A stretch of DNA of 42,500 nucleotides. Origin: Isochrysis galbana (lineage: Eukaryota > Haptophyta > Isochrysidales > Isochrysidaceae). Made by a program: the position numbers and the translations under genes. Shown in pieces: positions 32,095-41,946 of the stretch; position 1 is the stretch's first letter; each line of letters begins with the position of its first letter. The stretch spans positions 6,433,440 through 6,475,939 of the forward strand of contig CM030935.1 in assembly GCA_018136815.1 (NCBI GenBank), given 5' to 3'. A model generated the notes under the pieces. That model had not been told where the DNA came from and ran no database searches. It worked only from the letters and a program-made list of their open reading frames with translations.

Positions 32095-32511
32095 AGGGCG
32101 CTTTAACCTTTAATACAGTGACCAAAAACCACATTATATTCTCGGCGTACAAGATCACAAGATCCAGGCATACAGGGGCTTGTGCGGGGGGGGAATGAAT
32201 GCTTTTCTCCTACTCCTGCTCGCGTTCAAGCGCCGTAAAGTCGCGTTCCGTCAAAAGAGGGCCAGTGTTTTTTTCATCCATACTCTTGTTTTCTGGTCTG
32301 CATGCAAATGCTGCTTGCTGGGTATGGAGGGTTGTGTCACGGAACTAGACCGAAGCTGGAGGTAGGGGCGTCTGTAGTGAAATGGTGTTTTGTGTTGGAG
32401 GGGACTTAGCGTTTTTCGTACTCGGTCTGCGTCTTTATCTCACCAGTAGAAGAAAAAATCTACGCGCCCTGTTACGGGTAAAAAACTGTTCGCACACACA
32501 CACCCTAAGAC

Positions 32512-32997
32512 ATGGGCAACATCGCTGGGCGCATCGACAACCACAGCTACGGAACCGGCAACTACGACGTGGACATACGTGACCCCAAACGTGCAGCCGT
32601 GCGCGCGGGGTGCAAGATGACACTCTTCTCCGAGCTAGGCTCCAAGGGCGAGAGCACGCTCATCGAAGGCCCGCCCATCGCCAGCACCGACGACGTGCGC
32701 TTTGGAGAAGGCGTCGATCTCCAGACCATCGGGTGGGCTCACCCGGTGCGCTCGCTCTTCCTCGAGTGTGAGGAGGACTCAGCGGTTGGCCAAACGAACA
32801 AAAACATCAAGTCGGGGATTACAAAACTTTTCCTCCTGGTCCTCTTGTCGATATTCGCGGTCATTGTGGGCATCGTGGGGCTCATCTTCATACTCTCGAT
32901 GTTGATCTTCAAGCCCAGGCGGCAGCCTGTGACCATCAACGCTCCCCCCCGTCGTGACACCCCCTCTCGCTCCCCCCCTCTCCCCGCACCCGCCTGA
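32512..32997 (+). CDS. Small single-pass membrane protein with possible N-myristoylation site
   Basis: 161 residues, not recognised. It starts MGNIAGRI, with glycine at position 2 as needed for N-myristoylation (serine at position 6 is absent, so this is only possible). An acidic soluble region of about 100 residues follows, then one strong hydrophobic segment (105-133: LFLLVLLSIFAVIVGIVGLI...) and a short basic, Pro/Arg-rich tail. The topology (lipid anchor, ectodomain-free soluble part, one helix, basic tail) suggests a small adaptor at an endomembrane or the plasma membrane; that is inference. The leader is not GA/CT-rich, unlike most genes here. Confidence 0.6.
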   Translation: MGNIAGRIDNHSYGTGNYDVDIRDPKRAAVRAGCKMTLFSELGSKGESTLIEGPPIASTDDVRFGEGVDLQTIGWAHPVRSLFLECEEDSAVGQTNKNIKSGITKLFLLVLLSIFAVIVGIVGLIFILSMLIFKPRRQPVTINAPPRRDTPSRSPPLPAPA

Positions 32998-33506
32998 CAC
33001 CGGCCCCTTTTCACGCCTCGCGCTTGGCGCGCTTCGTGCCGCGAAGAAGATGAAAACTCAACCCGCGTAGCTGGGAGTCACCGCGAGGGGTCAATTGTGG
33101 GACACCAGTCGAATTGAGCGAATGGAGCATTGTTTAAAACTAAACTTTAAAATTAAATTGTTTTAAAATTATCACAGAAGAACAACTTTTTTTCTCTGCT
33201 TTCCCCGCGCCCCGAGGGGGAGACGCCGTGTCAGGGCTTTTTCCTCTGTGTTTCCCCTAAGGTCGACAATTACATAAACAGATAATTTAGGGTATATTTC
33301 ACACGGAGCACCTGTGATGACTTGCAATCACATCGGTGCACGCCGTGCATGGGAGACGCCGTGTCAAGGCTTTTCCTCTGCGTTTCCTCTAAGGCCGACA
33401 ACTACGTGACACAACCCGTTGTACCCAGCAAAACACCAATGTCACTACATACCTTCGGCCTAGTCGGCTGCTGCCTCCCCCGCACACCCTGTTCCGACAG
33501 AGAGCA
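32998..33506. other. Intergenic region with AT-rich block and direct repeat
   Basis: An AT-rich stretch (33130-33200) is followed by two related units, GGAGACGCCGTGTCAGGGC (about 33220) and GGAGACGCCGTGTCAAGGC (about 33352). Each leads into TTTTCCTCTG-GTTTCC-CTAAGG-CGACAA sequence, so this is a direct repeat about 132 bp apart. No gene was recognised. Confidence 0.5.
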
Positions 33507-34204
33507 TCAGTTGAGGAAGGGTTCTGTGGGTCCGCCCCACTCCACATTTTTCCTCCACGTGGGGCGCTTGGCTTCACACTTGCTGCATAGGCCATTCCAC
33601 TTGGCAAACTTGTCTTGCGTGTAGACCACGTACTTCCCGCGGTAGGCGTAGAAGACTTCGCAGGCCTTGGGGGGGGTGCGATAGGGTCCTTGGCCACGTC
33701 CCAAAAGTCAAACATGTCATCGTCTTCCTTATCGTCAAGGATGGGCTCCAGCATGGCGTCCGCTTGAGCATCGGACGCAACACGCGAGGCCTCCGTGGAG
33801 TTCTCGGTCGCGGGCTCGGCTACGGACTCCTCGAGCTCAATGACCTCTTCCTCCAGCTGCGTGGCCACCTCCAAAGCCTCTTGGGCCGGTGCGTCGGACG
33901 TCTTCTCTTCATTCTCCTCCGTCTTATCCTCACCTCCCTCCTCCTTCTTTTCGTTCGCCTCGATAGGAGCGGGCGCCTCGGCGGTATCGGCCTCCTCCTT
34001 CTCCTCCTCGAGCTGCGTGGCCTCCAGCTGCGTGGCCTCTTCGAACTGAGTGAAGACTTCTCCGGCTGGTGCGTCGGACGCAGCCGTCTTCTCCTTCTCC
34101 GTCTTCTCTGTCTTCTCGTCCTGCTCCTCCGCTTCATTGTCCTCGGTGAGAGCGAGCGCCTGCCCACGCAGCATGGCTGCCAGCCCCACCACAGCACCCA
34201 ACAT
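33507..34204 (-). CDS. Secreted acidic protein with C-terminal CXXC segment (apparent 1-bp frameshift)
   Basis: Not recognised. From ATG 34204 it has a signal-peptide-like start (MLGAVVGLAAMLRGQALA) and about 140 very acidic residues with repeated ATQLEEE/SDAPA units, ending DDMFDFWDVAKDPIA. At 33668-33675 there is a run of eight G (C on the sense strand). One frame continues to 33389 as unconvincing Ser/Arg sequence. The other frame, reached if the run had one more base, gives ACEVFYAYRGKYVVYTQDKF, KWNGLCSKCEAK and a stop at 33507, which looks like real protein. I take that C-terminus. The run length could be a sequencing error. Confidence 0.6.
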
Positions 34205-34738
34205 GCCCCTGGCTGAGGGGACAGAGAATGACCTGCCTACACGGGCCTACACGCACAGCACACTAGACATCAACGGTGCGCTCCCGGCTAGCACTCTAAC
34301 TGGCCTGCCTGCGCACTCCAAACGCGCACTCCAGCTGCAGAAAGTTTATCTCAGCGTTTGGAGCGCTGCTCACGTAGGCTGAGTGAGTGATATGGGGTGG
34401 TGTCTCGTGGGCTGTCGTCGCGATTTTGCGCGCCCTTTCCCTACCTCTCTCAAGACTTCTCTTCAATCCATGCCCTAGCTTGCCCCTATTGGGACTTGAC
34501 ACGATCAAGCACCCGCTTGATTCGATAACAGTCCGCTCTGAAGAGCAGCATAGGAGCACGGATACTGATAGAAAGCGCACGCGCTAGCAACACTCAGATA
34601 ATGTCGAGTTGAGCGGGACCGGAAGGCGCCGTGTGCATTGTAGACATACGAATTCAACGTTGCTATGTAGTGGGCCGCGCATCCGCTCGAGTAAGCGCTT
34701 ATATTGAAGAGCTTCTAACTAACCTCTAGCTTTTCACA
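34205..34738. other. Intergenic region, nothing recognised
   Basis: It separates two minus-strand genes. Only short open frames without family resemblance were seen. It presumably holds the acidic-protein promoter and the 3' region of the coiled-coil gene. Confidence 0.4.
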
Positions 34739-37330
34739 CTATCCGGCATCGCCGTGCATGTCCACAAAGCGCCAAGAGTTCTGCATTTCACTACTGCCTT
34801 TGTCAGCGCGTGCAAAATCTTCTCGGCACCGTTGCTTTGGTCCCGAGCAGACTTTCACGGAGACTGCCGCCACAAGCGCAGGATTGATACTTGCCTCGGC
34901 CATCGCCGCAGCCGTGGGCTTGCGAGGGGCTGTCGCAAGAAGCCTATCAACGACTTCGTCGCCGGCAAATGCACGCGACGACAGCTTTTCGGGAACCGGG
35001 ACAAGACGGTGCACGTGGCCGCGGAAGCGAACTAGTGCTGAGCCACCGATACCTGCTGCAGCAACCCAAGTCCCTGGCCCTGTCAAGGCGCGGGGCTGTG
35101 CATCGTGCAATACTTGCACGAGCTCGTATTTTCCGGCATCAAACATTCCGGGCTGATGCCGGCTCATGCCGCGAGCAGCACGCGCAGATGTTGGCCGCAT
35201 CGCCGATCCCGGCCGAGTGGCGGATCCTTGCACTATACGCGGGGTGGTTTGCCGGGCCATCGTGTCGATTTGGGGTGTTGCTTGCAGGGCTAGCAACGCC
35301 TGCTTCAGGGAGGTGGATAGAAATCCGACTTCACGCGACTTGAGCTGCAGCTCGGTGCGCTGTGAAGCGAGGACATCGACGACTTCGTCACTCCAGGCGA
35401 GCATCTCCGCCATCTGCAACTCGCGCTGGCGTGCCCAGTCCAACTTGAGACGCGAGATGGTTGCCTCCTTGTCGCGTTCATTTCGCGTCTGCTCCTGGGC
35501 TAATTTGCGCTCCGCTGCCTCGCGCGCCGCTTCGCTTGTCGTAAGGAGCTGTCGCTGCGCGGCTTCCCTGTCGAGCTCGACTTTTGCGCGTTCCTCCTTC
35601 AGAGCCTCGCGCTCAGCAGTGGCATGAAGTGCATGCAACCTCCGGAGCTCACTAGAGGGCACAGACTTCCCATTCTGCAAGGCTTGCAACGTAGCTTTTA
35701 GCTGACGGCGTGCCTCTTGCCCCACATTCCCTGCTGGTCCCGGCCCGTTGGCTTCTACGCTTCCTACGTGCTGAGCGCTCGCTGCAGTGGATGGACGCGA
35801 GTTGTGCGGTACTCCCGCATCGGTTAACACCTGGCTCAAGCTAGTAGATGCAATTGGATCGGGAGGCTCGGCTGCCGAGTCTATGGCAGCTGAACGCTGG
35901 AGCCGATAAGGAACGCCAGGAGTATCATTAGCTCCCTCGGACGGGCGCTGCCTGGCAAGCTGCTCCCTTAGATCACGTAGGGTCTCCTCGGCTGCATATC
36001 TTCGGTTGCGCTCGTCGATTAGGGCCTGGTGCACCTGATCGTGAGCTCTGGCGCGGGCAATCCCACTCGAAGGCCCATGGTGGTTAGCCGACGCGTCGAG
36101 TGCCGCCGCTCGCCTTGAACCCGCATCATCTGATTCCACACCTTCGGCAGCCTTTGCCCGCAACACAGCTGCCAATCTCTGCTCGGCGTTCTGGAGCCCT
36201 TCCTCTGCCACGCGCCTTGCCTCCCGCTCTCGCTCCATCTCCCCAGTCACGTATGCAAGCCTGTCGCGCGACACGGCACGTGCCTCCGCTTGCGCCGTCT
36301 TGGTCTCAAGCAGCTTGCTTAGCTTCTCCGCCCGGTCAGACGTCGCATCCAGCTTTGACGCGAATGACTCAGCGACTGACCGCAGCCGGCTTTCCTCCAC
36401 TTTCACCGATTCCAACTCCATGGCTAGATCTGATGCGCGTTGCTCTGCTGCAAGCGCCCGCTCGTCGGCGGACGCAGCGTCCTTCACGGCGACTTCCGCG
36501 AGGCCTTGCCACCTCGCAATCTCCAAGATCGACTGTTCTTCCAATTCACTCATGGATTTGGTGGCTTCTACCGTCTCCGTCCCGTTTACAATCCCTGTCT
36601 GCTGGTTCAGCCGCTTCAGGCGTTCTTGCTGAAGTTGCGAGTGCAGCTCGATCTCTTTTGTGAGCAAGTGGTTATCGCGTTGTGCAGCTCTTAGCGCCGT
36701 GGCAGCCTCGGTCTCTTTGTGCTGGCTCAGGCGAATCTTTGTTCTGGCTACCCACGTGAAAGCTGTCTGGACTACGCGCGCAGCCACGCGCGCGCTGTGC
36801 CGGCTAACGTGATAGAAGTGGGCGATGGCTGTCGTTGAGAGCTCGTTCTGTGTGCGAACGATGCTAGTCTCACGCTCGATCAGGTCCTTGGTCAGCGCCT
36901 CGCTTTTCTTATCGTACGCGCGGTGGTGTTCTAGCATTGTTTGATCAAAGTCAATTATTCTTCGGTTGATGTTTCCAAGCAGCTCGAGGCAATTCCTCGC
37001 CTCGTGCAGCGGCAACCATTGCTCGCATCGGAGGGCGATGATATCACACAAACGGCGGAGATCGTCCTGGAACGAGGCAGCGAGCCGCCGCCGCTCGGTA
37101 TCCCTAGCCTCGCGCGCGGCAAGGAGCTCGCGCCCCACCTCCTCTTGGCGTGAGCGAGCGAGGAAGGCCAGCTTCTCTGCCTTGGATCTCGATCCCGATG
37201 CGAGCCGCATCGAGGCAGAGGCCGACGAGCGGCCGCTTGCAGCCATCTGCCGCACGAGAGAGTGAGCACTCTCGTACGGCCGGTGGACCGCGGCGTGGTT
37301 GCGCCGCGAGGGTTTATTGGACGAGAGCAT
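34739..37330 (-). CDS. Large coiled-coil protein
   Basis: 863 residues in one exon from ATG 37330. It is not assigned to a family. The N-terminal 50 residues are Ser/Arg-rich. From about 50 to 440 there is long heptad-type coiled coil rich in Ala, Glu, Arg and Lys, broken by an HFYHVSRHSARVAARVVQTAF segment. A Ser/Pro-rich linker (about 480-540) follows, a second coiled coil (about 560-690: REALKEERAKVELDREAAQ...), then a basic Pro/Thr-rich stretch (RPGSAMRPTSARAARG) and a mixed globular C-terminus. Such layouts are common in axonemal, basal-body or cytoskeletal proteins; a role there is inferred. A second ATG at codon 29 (MAASGRSSASAS) is an alternative start. Confidence 0.75.
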   Translation of the reverse strand: MLSSNKPSRRNHAAVHRPYESAHSLVRQMAASGRSSASASMRLASGSRSKAEKLAFLARSRQEEVGRELLAAREARDTERRRLAASFQDDLRRLCDIIALRCEQWLPLHEARNCLELLGNINRRIIDFDQTMLEHHRAYDKKSEALTKDLIERETSIVRTQNELSTTAIAHFYHVSRHSARVAARVVQTAFTWVARTKIRLSQHKETEAATALRAAQRDNHLLTKEIELHSQLQQERLKRLNQQTGIVNGTETVEATKSMSELEEQSILEIARWQGLAEVAVKDAASADERALAAEQRASDLAMELESVKVEESRLRSVAESFASKLDATSDRAEKLSKLLETKTAQAEARAVSRDRLAYVTGEMEREREARRVAEEGLQNAEQRLAAVLRAKAAEGVESDDAGSRRAAALDASANHHGPSSGIARARAHDQVHQALIDERNRRYAAEETLRDLREQLARQRPSEGANDTPGVPYRLQRSAAIDSAAEPPDPIASTSLSQVLTDAGVPHNSRPSTAASAQHVGSVEANGPGPAGNVGQEARRQLKATLQALQNGKSVPSSELRRLHALHATAEREALKEERAKVELDREAAQRQLLTTSEAAREAAERKLAQEQTRNERDKEATISRLKLDWARQRELQMAEMLAWSDEVVDVLASQRTELQLKSREVGFLSTSLKQALLALQATPQIDTMARQTTPRIVQGSATRPGSAMRPTSARAARGMSRHQPGMFDAGKYELVQVLHDAQPRALTGPGTWVAAAGIGGSALVRFRGHVHRLVPVPEKLSSRAFAGDEVVDRLLATAPRKPTAAAMAEASINPALVAAVSVKVCSGPKQRCREDFARADKGSSEMQNSWRFVDMHGDAG

Positions 37331-37609
37331 TGCTCACGCCCACTCCGACTCTCCACTCTCACCCCACCCCCTCCCACCACCACCACCCGCCCCCTTCCAA
37401 CCTCTCCTGCCCTCTCCCCCCGCAAGCCACGCCACCCTTTCCCCCGCCCTTGCCCCCCTCCAACCTCCTCAACGACTTCCCCTCCAGCAATCCCGAGTCC
37501 TCTTACCCCCCTTGCCCTTCCCCTTCCCCTCCCTACCCCACCGCTTCTTCTTCTCCTTCTTCTTCCCCCTCTTCTCTTCCCGCCGACGCCCGCTCTCGCC
37601 GCACCACAC

Positions 37610-37699
<90 letters not shown>

Positions 37700-38092
37700 T
37701 AGAGAGAAAAGAGAAGAGAGAGAAGAGAGAGAGAGAAGGAGAGGGTGTAGGGGCTGGCGGGGAAGAGACGTTTCTCTCTCCCTCGCCCCGTTATCCGTTT
37801 TCTCTCTCTTGTCTGTTCTCCTCTCCCTCTATCCCCTTCTTCTTTAAACGCTAACTAACATTAGTAAAGGTCTTTTGAACCCTTTAATAAAAGTGCCCTC
37901 CCTTCCCCTCCCCCCGCCGCACCGACCAGCGACCAGCGACCAGTCCACTCGTCCACACTCTCCGATCGTTCTCTTTCTCCAAACGCCTTTCTTGTTCTTA
38001 TGCGTCCTTCCCTGTTACTGTTAGTATTGCGCGCCAGTATGATTGTAGGATTGTGAATGTTTCTGTACTCCGTGCCCACCCAATTCCAATAC
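37331..38092. repeat. Pyrimidine-rich then (GA)n tract upstream of the coiled-coil gene
   Basis: About 270 bp of C/T-rich sequence (with CCACCACCACC and TTCTTCTTC runs) precedes the gene. A (GA)n microsatellite of about 50 dinucleotides follows at 37615-37720. The open frames across it are repeat artefacts. From 37850 to 38092 nothing was recognised. Confidence 0.75.
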
Positions 38093-38799
38093 TAGCCCGG
38101 TCACTCACTAGGGGGGTGCGAAGGGCACCATCGGTAATGGGCAAACGAGGACCTAAATAAGCTCCCTATAGGTTCTGGTATGAGAGATCAGCAAAAAAAA
38201 TCCGGGGTCCCCCGGCAAAATTTTCGAAAAATACTCAATTTCAGGCCTCTCGACGGCCACGCGGAAATATACAACGGGCCCCCTCCGGTATAATTTTATC
38301 GATGGCCTTCAAGCGCGCCTCTCGCAGCGCATTACGAAGCCCCATGGTCATCGCCAGCAAACACGGTCGATACAGCCTGGTTCTGTACGCACCGCAATAC
38401 AATACTTCTATGATTTCATGGACTTGAACGTGTACGTAATTATCACAAAAACTATGAAGACGCTCAACGCTAAAATCGCCAAGGGATAGAGAGCCCAACT
38501 TCGACCCGCGACCGGCGGCGCCACGAGGCCGTTCTTGTGCCCGCTCACCGAGTAGATGCCGCATCACGCACCATATCGCGGCATGCCGCCCTCACAGCCG
38601 GAAGACATCTGGAGCGTCATTTCAACGAGACATCGACCCTGTCCCAGAACCCCCCCCCGCGACTTAACCGCCCACCCCACTGACTTAATAACTTAATAAG
38701 GAAACAAGGAAACCGATAGCCCGATGGCGCAGGAGGAAGGAGAGGACAACCTATCGGGGATCGGAACACACCGTCTGCTACAGGAAACCCCAAACACCC

Positions 38800-38935
38800 A
38801 GCCCCTAGGTAGCGCACGAGGGACGGCAGCCGCAAGGCAGGCGGTGGAGGGGAGATGAGAGTAGCAGGCGTGGCAACACAATAAGGGTGCGGAGTCGCGC
38901 GCGCGGCGAGAATGTTAAGAAACTTTTTTTGGAAG
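38800..38935 (+). repeat. LINE-family 3' tail inside the inverted-repeat block
   Basis: A CCCCTAGGTAGCGCACGAGGG box, GCC-GCAA-GGC hairpin, AGGCGTGGCAACAC, then GGCGAGAATGTTAAGAAAC plus a T run. It is the same order as the element A tail. The 5' limit of this truncated copy is not clear. Confidence 0.65.
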
Positions 38936-39129
38936 ATCGGGGCACTGATTTCGCGTGCGTCCTTAATTTTTGGCTTCCTGCCTCAGGAGGCTTGGCTCGT
39001 CCGCGCTGATAAGGTTTTGTTAGTTGTTAGAGGACTCAAGTCCTCGGGCACGAGGGTTGTGAATCTGGTCAGAGTGAACAGATCAAGGGGCAGGAGGGGA
39101 GCACCGGACCATATCTAAGACCTGTATCC

Positions 39130-39215
39130 CTGTCCCCCTAGTAGTGCACGGGGGGAGTCGCCTGGTGGCGGGGGGGGGAGGGCCGGGGGAGTGGGGGTGT
39201 GTAGGCCGGCTAACG
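39130..39215 (+). repeat. D-type LINE 3' tail fragment
   Basis: TCCCCCTAGTAGTGCACGGG then GGGAGTCGCC-TGGT-GGCGGGG and GTGGGGGTGTG follow element D's tail closely, but the hairpin loop is TGGT in place of TTAT. It stops before the terminal ATTAAAAGG and passes into a TAGCCCGGTCACTCACTC segment at 39232. Confidence 0.6.
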
Positions 39216-39239
39216 CTTGCGTGAAAGTAGTAGCCCGGT

Positions 39240-39900
39240 CACTCACTCATTTTAACCACTATTTCCCACCTCCCCTGGGTGTCCAAGGATTCCTTAGGGT
39301 CCCCCCCTACCTGCCCCGCCAACTCCCTCCCCCCTCCGAACGACCCCCTCCCGCCCCACGAAGGGCAATGGCGTCGGTGAGGGACCCCCCTCCCTTCCCC
39401 CGCGCGTGGCGGGCTATTTTGGGAGATTGGGGCGGGCGCTCACGGGAGGGAATCAGAGTGGTGAATGTGGGGCGCATCACTATTAGAAACGCGGAGCTTC
39501 CGCGACGTCCGATCGCCCGCGATCGGCCGAAGAATGGCCTGGAGGTGGTGGCCATGCAGAGCCCAGAGCTCTCGCGAGCAGGGTGGGGGGTGACTAGTAG
39601 GTCGCACGCTGGTTCTTGAGGGTCGCACACACTCGTACTAACCCGTCCTGGCCCCTCGCACCGCAGGATTGCCTCGATTCGATCCGGCCCGACGCCCAGG
39701 GCCACGGCCCGATTGACGTCGAGAAGCGCTCGCTTGGACGCCTGGAGGTGCAGCTCCTCATGTGGCCGTGCGGCGCGACGGGCTGGTCGCGACCGGCCCG
39801 TTCAGGGCCTGCTTGTAACCCTCAAAGCCTCCTGGCCCGGCCCCACGCGTTCGCGCCCACCGTTGATCCGAAATTTTGAGAGCTAGTGTGTGGCGTGTTC
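39240..39900. other. Unrecognised stretch with a possible coding segment
   Basis: Around 39665-39880 the plus strand has an open frame (CLDSIRPDAQGHGPIDVEKR...) directly after CTCGCACCGCAG, which resembles a 3' splice site. It could be a captured exon. No homologue is recognised and the remaining sequence shows no gene. Confidence 0.25.
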
Positions 39901-39972
39901 ACCTCTCACCTCCGCCTTCACCGCAAAGGCGTGCGCCGTGGCCGCTAGGTACATGGATTTGGCTCCTGGGGC

Positions 39973-41520
39973 GGAACCATTTCATGTGATGAGATTTAGA
40001 TCGCCCTAAGCAAGCTGAGGGGCAAGAGAGCGCCAGCGGCAAGCGCAGTCGCGTGCGAAAGTTGGGCACTCTGGCCCATTCGGCCCCCTTGGTCTTGTTG
40101 TCGATGTTGCGCAGGGCCAACTTCGACGCGATGTGTGCGGCCGGCGGCGGCGATTGGCGTGGCTGCTAGGGCGGCGTCTTTGCAAGTAATGCCTGTTGTG
40201 TCATTCTATCTTAGTGGATGGCCGAGAAGGCGCCGGCAGCGCGCCCGGTCGCGGTCGAAAGTCGGGCACTCGGCCCGTTCGGCCCGGTGACGTTGGCGTG
40301 GTCGTCGGCGCCACACACGGCCGACTATGGCGCGATGCGCGCGGGCGGGGGCGGCGATTGGTGTTGCTGCTAGGGCGGCATATTCGGATATGGTGTCTGG
40401 CAAGCCATTCTATCCCAGTGGGAGACCAAGAAAACGCCGGCAGCGCGCCCGGTCGCGGTCGAAAGTCGGGCACTCGGCCCGTTCGGCCCGGTGACGTTGG
40501 CGTGGTCGTCGGCGTCACACACGGCCGACTATGGCGCGATGCGCGCGGGCGGGGGCGGCGATTGGTGTTGCTGCTAGGGCGGCATATTCGGATTTGGTGT
40601 CTGGAAAGCCATTCTATCCCAGTGCAAGACCGAGAAAGCGCCGGCAGCGCGCCCGGTCGCGGTCGAAAGTCGGGCACTCGGCCCGTTTGGCCAGGTAACG
40701 TTGGCGTAGTTTTCGGCGCCACGCACCGCCGACTATGATGCAATGCGCGCGGGCGGCGGGGGCGATTGGCGTGGCTGCTAGGGCGGCATATTCGGATATG
40801 CTGCCTGGCAAGCCATTCTATCCCAGTGGGAGACCAAGAAAGCGCCGGCAGCGCGCCCGGTCGCGGTCGAAAGTCGGGCACTCGGCCCGTTCGGCCCGGT
40901 GACGTTGGCGTGGTCGTCGGCGCCACACACGGCCGACTATGGCGCGATGCGCGCGGGCGGGGGCGGCGATTGGTGTTGCTGCTAGGGCGGCATATTCGGA
41001 TATGGTGTCTGATGAGCCAATCTATCCCAGTGCAAGACCGAGAAAGCGTCGGCAGCGCGCCCGGTCGCGGTCGAAAGTTGGGCACTCGGCCCGTTCGGCC
41101 AGGTGACGTTAGCGTGGTCGTCGGCGCCACACACGGCCGACTATGGCGCGATGCGCGCGGGCGGGGGCGACGATTGGCGTGGCTGCAAGGGCGGCATTTG
41201 TGAATATGGTGCTTGGTGTGCCACCCAGTGCAACTGGATCAACACCAAAACGCCGCCAGCGCGCTCGGTGCCGGCTCAAAGTTGGGCACTCGCGCGTATC
41301 ACGGCACCGGGACGGTAGCGTTGAAGCCGGGGGCGTGGCCGATTTCGGCGCGGTGCACGCGGCCGGCTGCGGCGATTGGCGTAGCTGCAAGGGCGGCATT
41401 TGCAAATATGGTGCTTAGTGTGCCACCCAGTGCAACTGGATCAACACCAAAACGCCGGCAGCCCGCCCAGTTTTGGTGCAAAGTTGGGGCTTCTCGTCTC
41501 AACAATTGTAGCGTTTCGTG
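39973..41520. repeat. 204-bp tandem satellite, about 7.5 units
   Basis: Landmark GGCGGCAT (before TATTCGG or its equivalent) recurs at about 40177, 40381, 40585, 40789, 40993, 41197 and 41399, a spacing of 204 bp six times in seven (the last is 202). The first and last units are diverged. 204 is divisible by three, so long open frames exist on both strands (180 codons plus, 309 codons minus), made only of repeats rich in Arg, Gly and Pro. I do not annotate these as genes. Confidence 0.92.
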
Positions 41521-41887
41521 AACGGCTGTTAGTAGTGATACTCATGTACATATCGATGTCAATCGCAATCTGTGTCGATGATCATATAATGTGTAGAGAA
41601 GCACATTTCGTGGAGGGTATGAGCTGGTAGAGCTTATGGCTCCGTCACTAGTTGTGCATGCCTTGCATGAAGGGCATCAGTAAAAATATACCAGAGGGGG
41701 GCCCGAATACTTTTTAGCGCTTGGTCTTCGGAGGCTTAAAATTGGCCATTTTTCGAAAATTTTGCCGGCGGACCCCCCATTTTTTTTGCTGATCTCTCAT
41801 ACCAGAACCTATAGAAAGCTTATTTAGGCCTCCATTTGCCCATTACCGATTTCGCCCTCCGCACCCCCCTAGTGAGTGACCGGGCTA

Positions 41888-41946
41888 AAAGTAGTGGGTC
41901 CAGGGCGCCAGGGCCGCGTGCGCGGTAAGAGTATTATAAAGTTTTT
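41888..41946 (+). repeat. LINE 3' tail end abutting the right inverted repeat
   Basis: AAAAGTAGTGGGTCCAGG, then GGCCGCGTGCGCGGTAAGAG and TATTATAAAGTTTTT, parallels the last bases of elements B and D (GAAAGTAGAGGGTCCACGG, then GCGCGGTGAGAC, TATTAAAAGGTTT). It begins directly after the inverted repeat. Confidence 0.6.

Larger units (their letters stand above)
38093..41887. mobile_element. Block bounded by ~145-bp inverted repeats (possible TIR element)
   Basis: The left end TAGCCCGGTCACTCACTAGG (38093 on) and the right end (41745-41887) are reverse complements over about 145 bp with scattered differences. Shared parts include TCGGTAATGGGCAAA, CTATAGGTTCTGGTATGAG, AGATCAGCAAAAAAAAT and GGCAAAATTTTCGAAAAAT. 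Both outer ends carry TA, which fits a TA duplication. I found no transposase. The interior has two LINE-family tails, an unrecognised 108-codon minus frame (38241-38567), uncharacterised sequence and a 204-bp satellite. It may be one non-autonomous element or two separate insertions facing each other. Confidence 0.6.

Noticed and set aside
37150-37854. Plus ORFs with long Arg-Glu runs
   Set aside because: Translation of a (GA)n microsatellite and C-rich leader.
40201-41130. 309-codon minus ORF in the satellite
   Set aside because: Open only because the 204-bp unit is a multiple of three; both strands are open and no family resemblance was seen.
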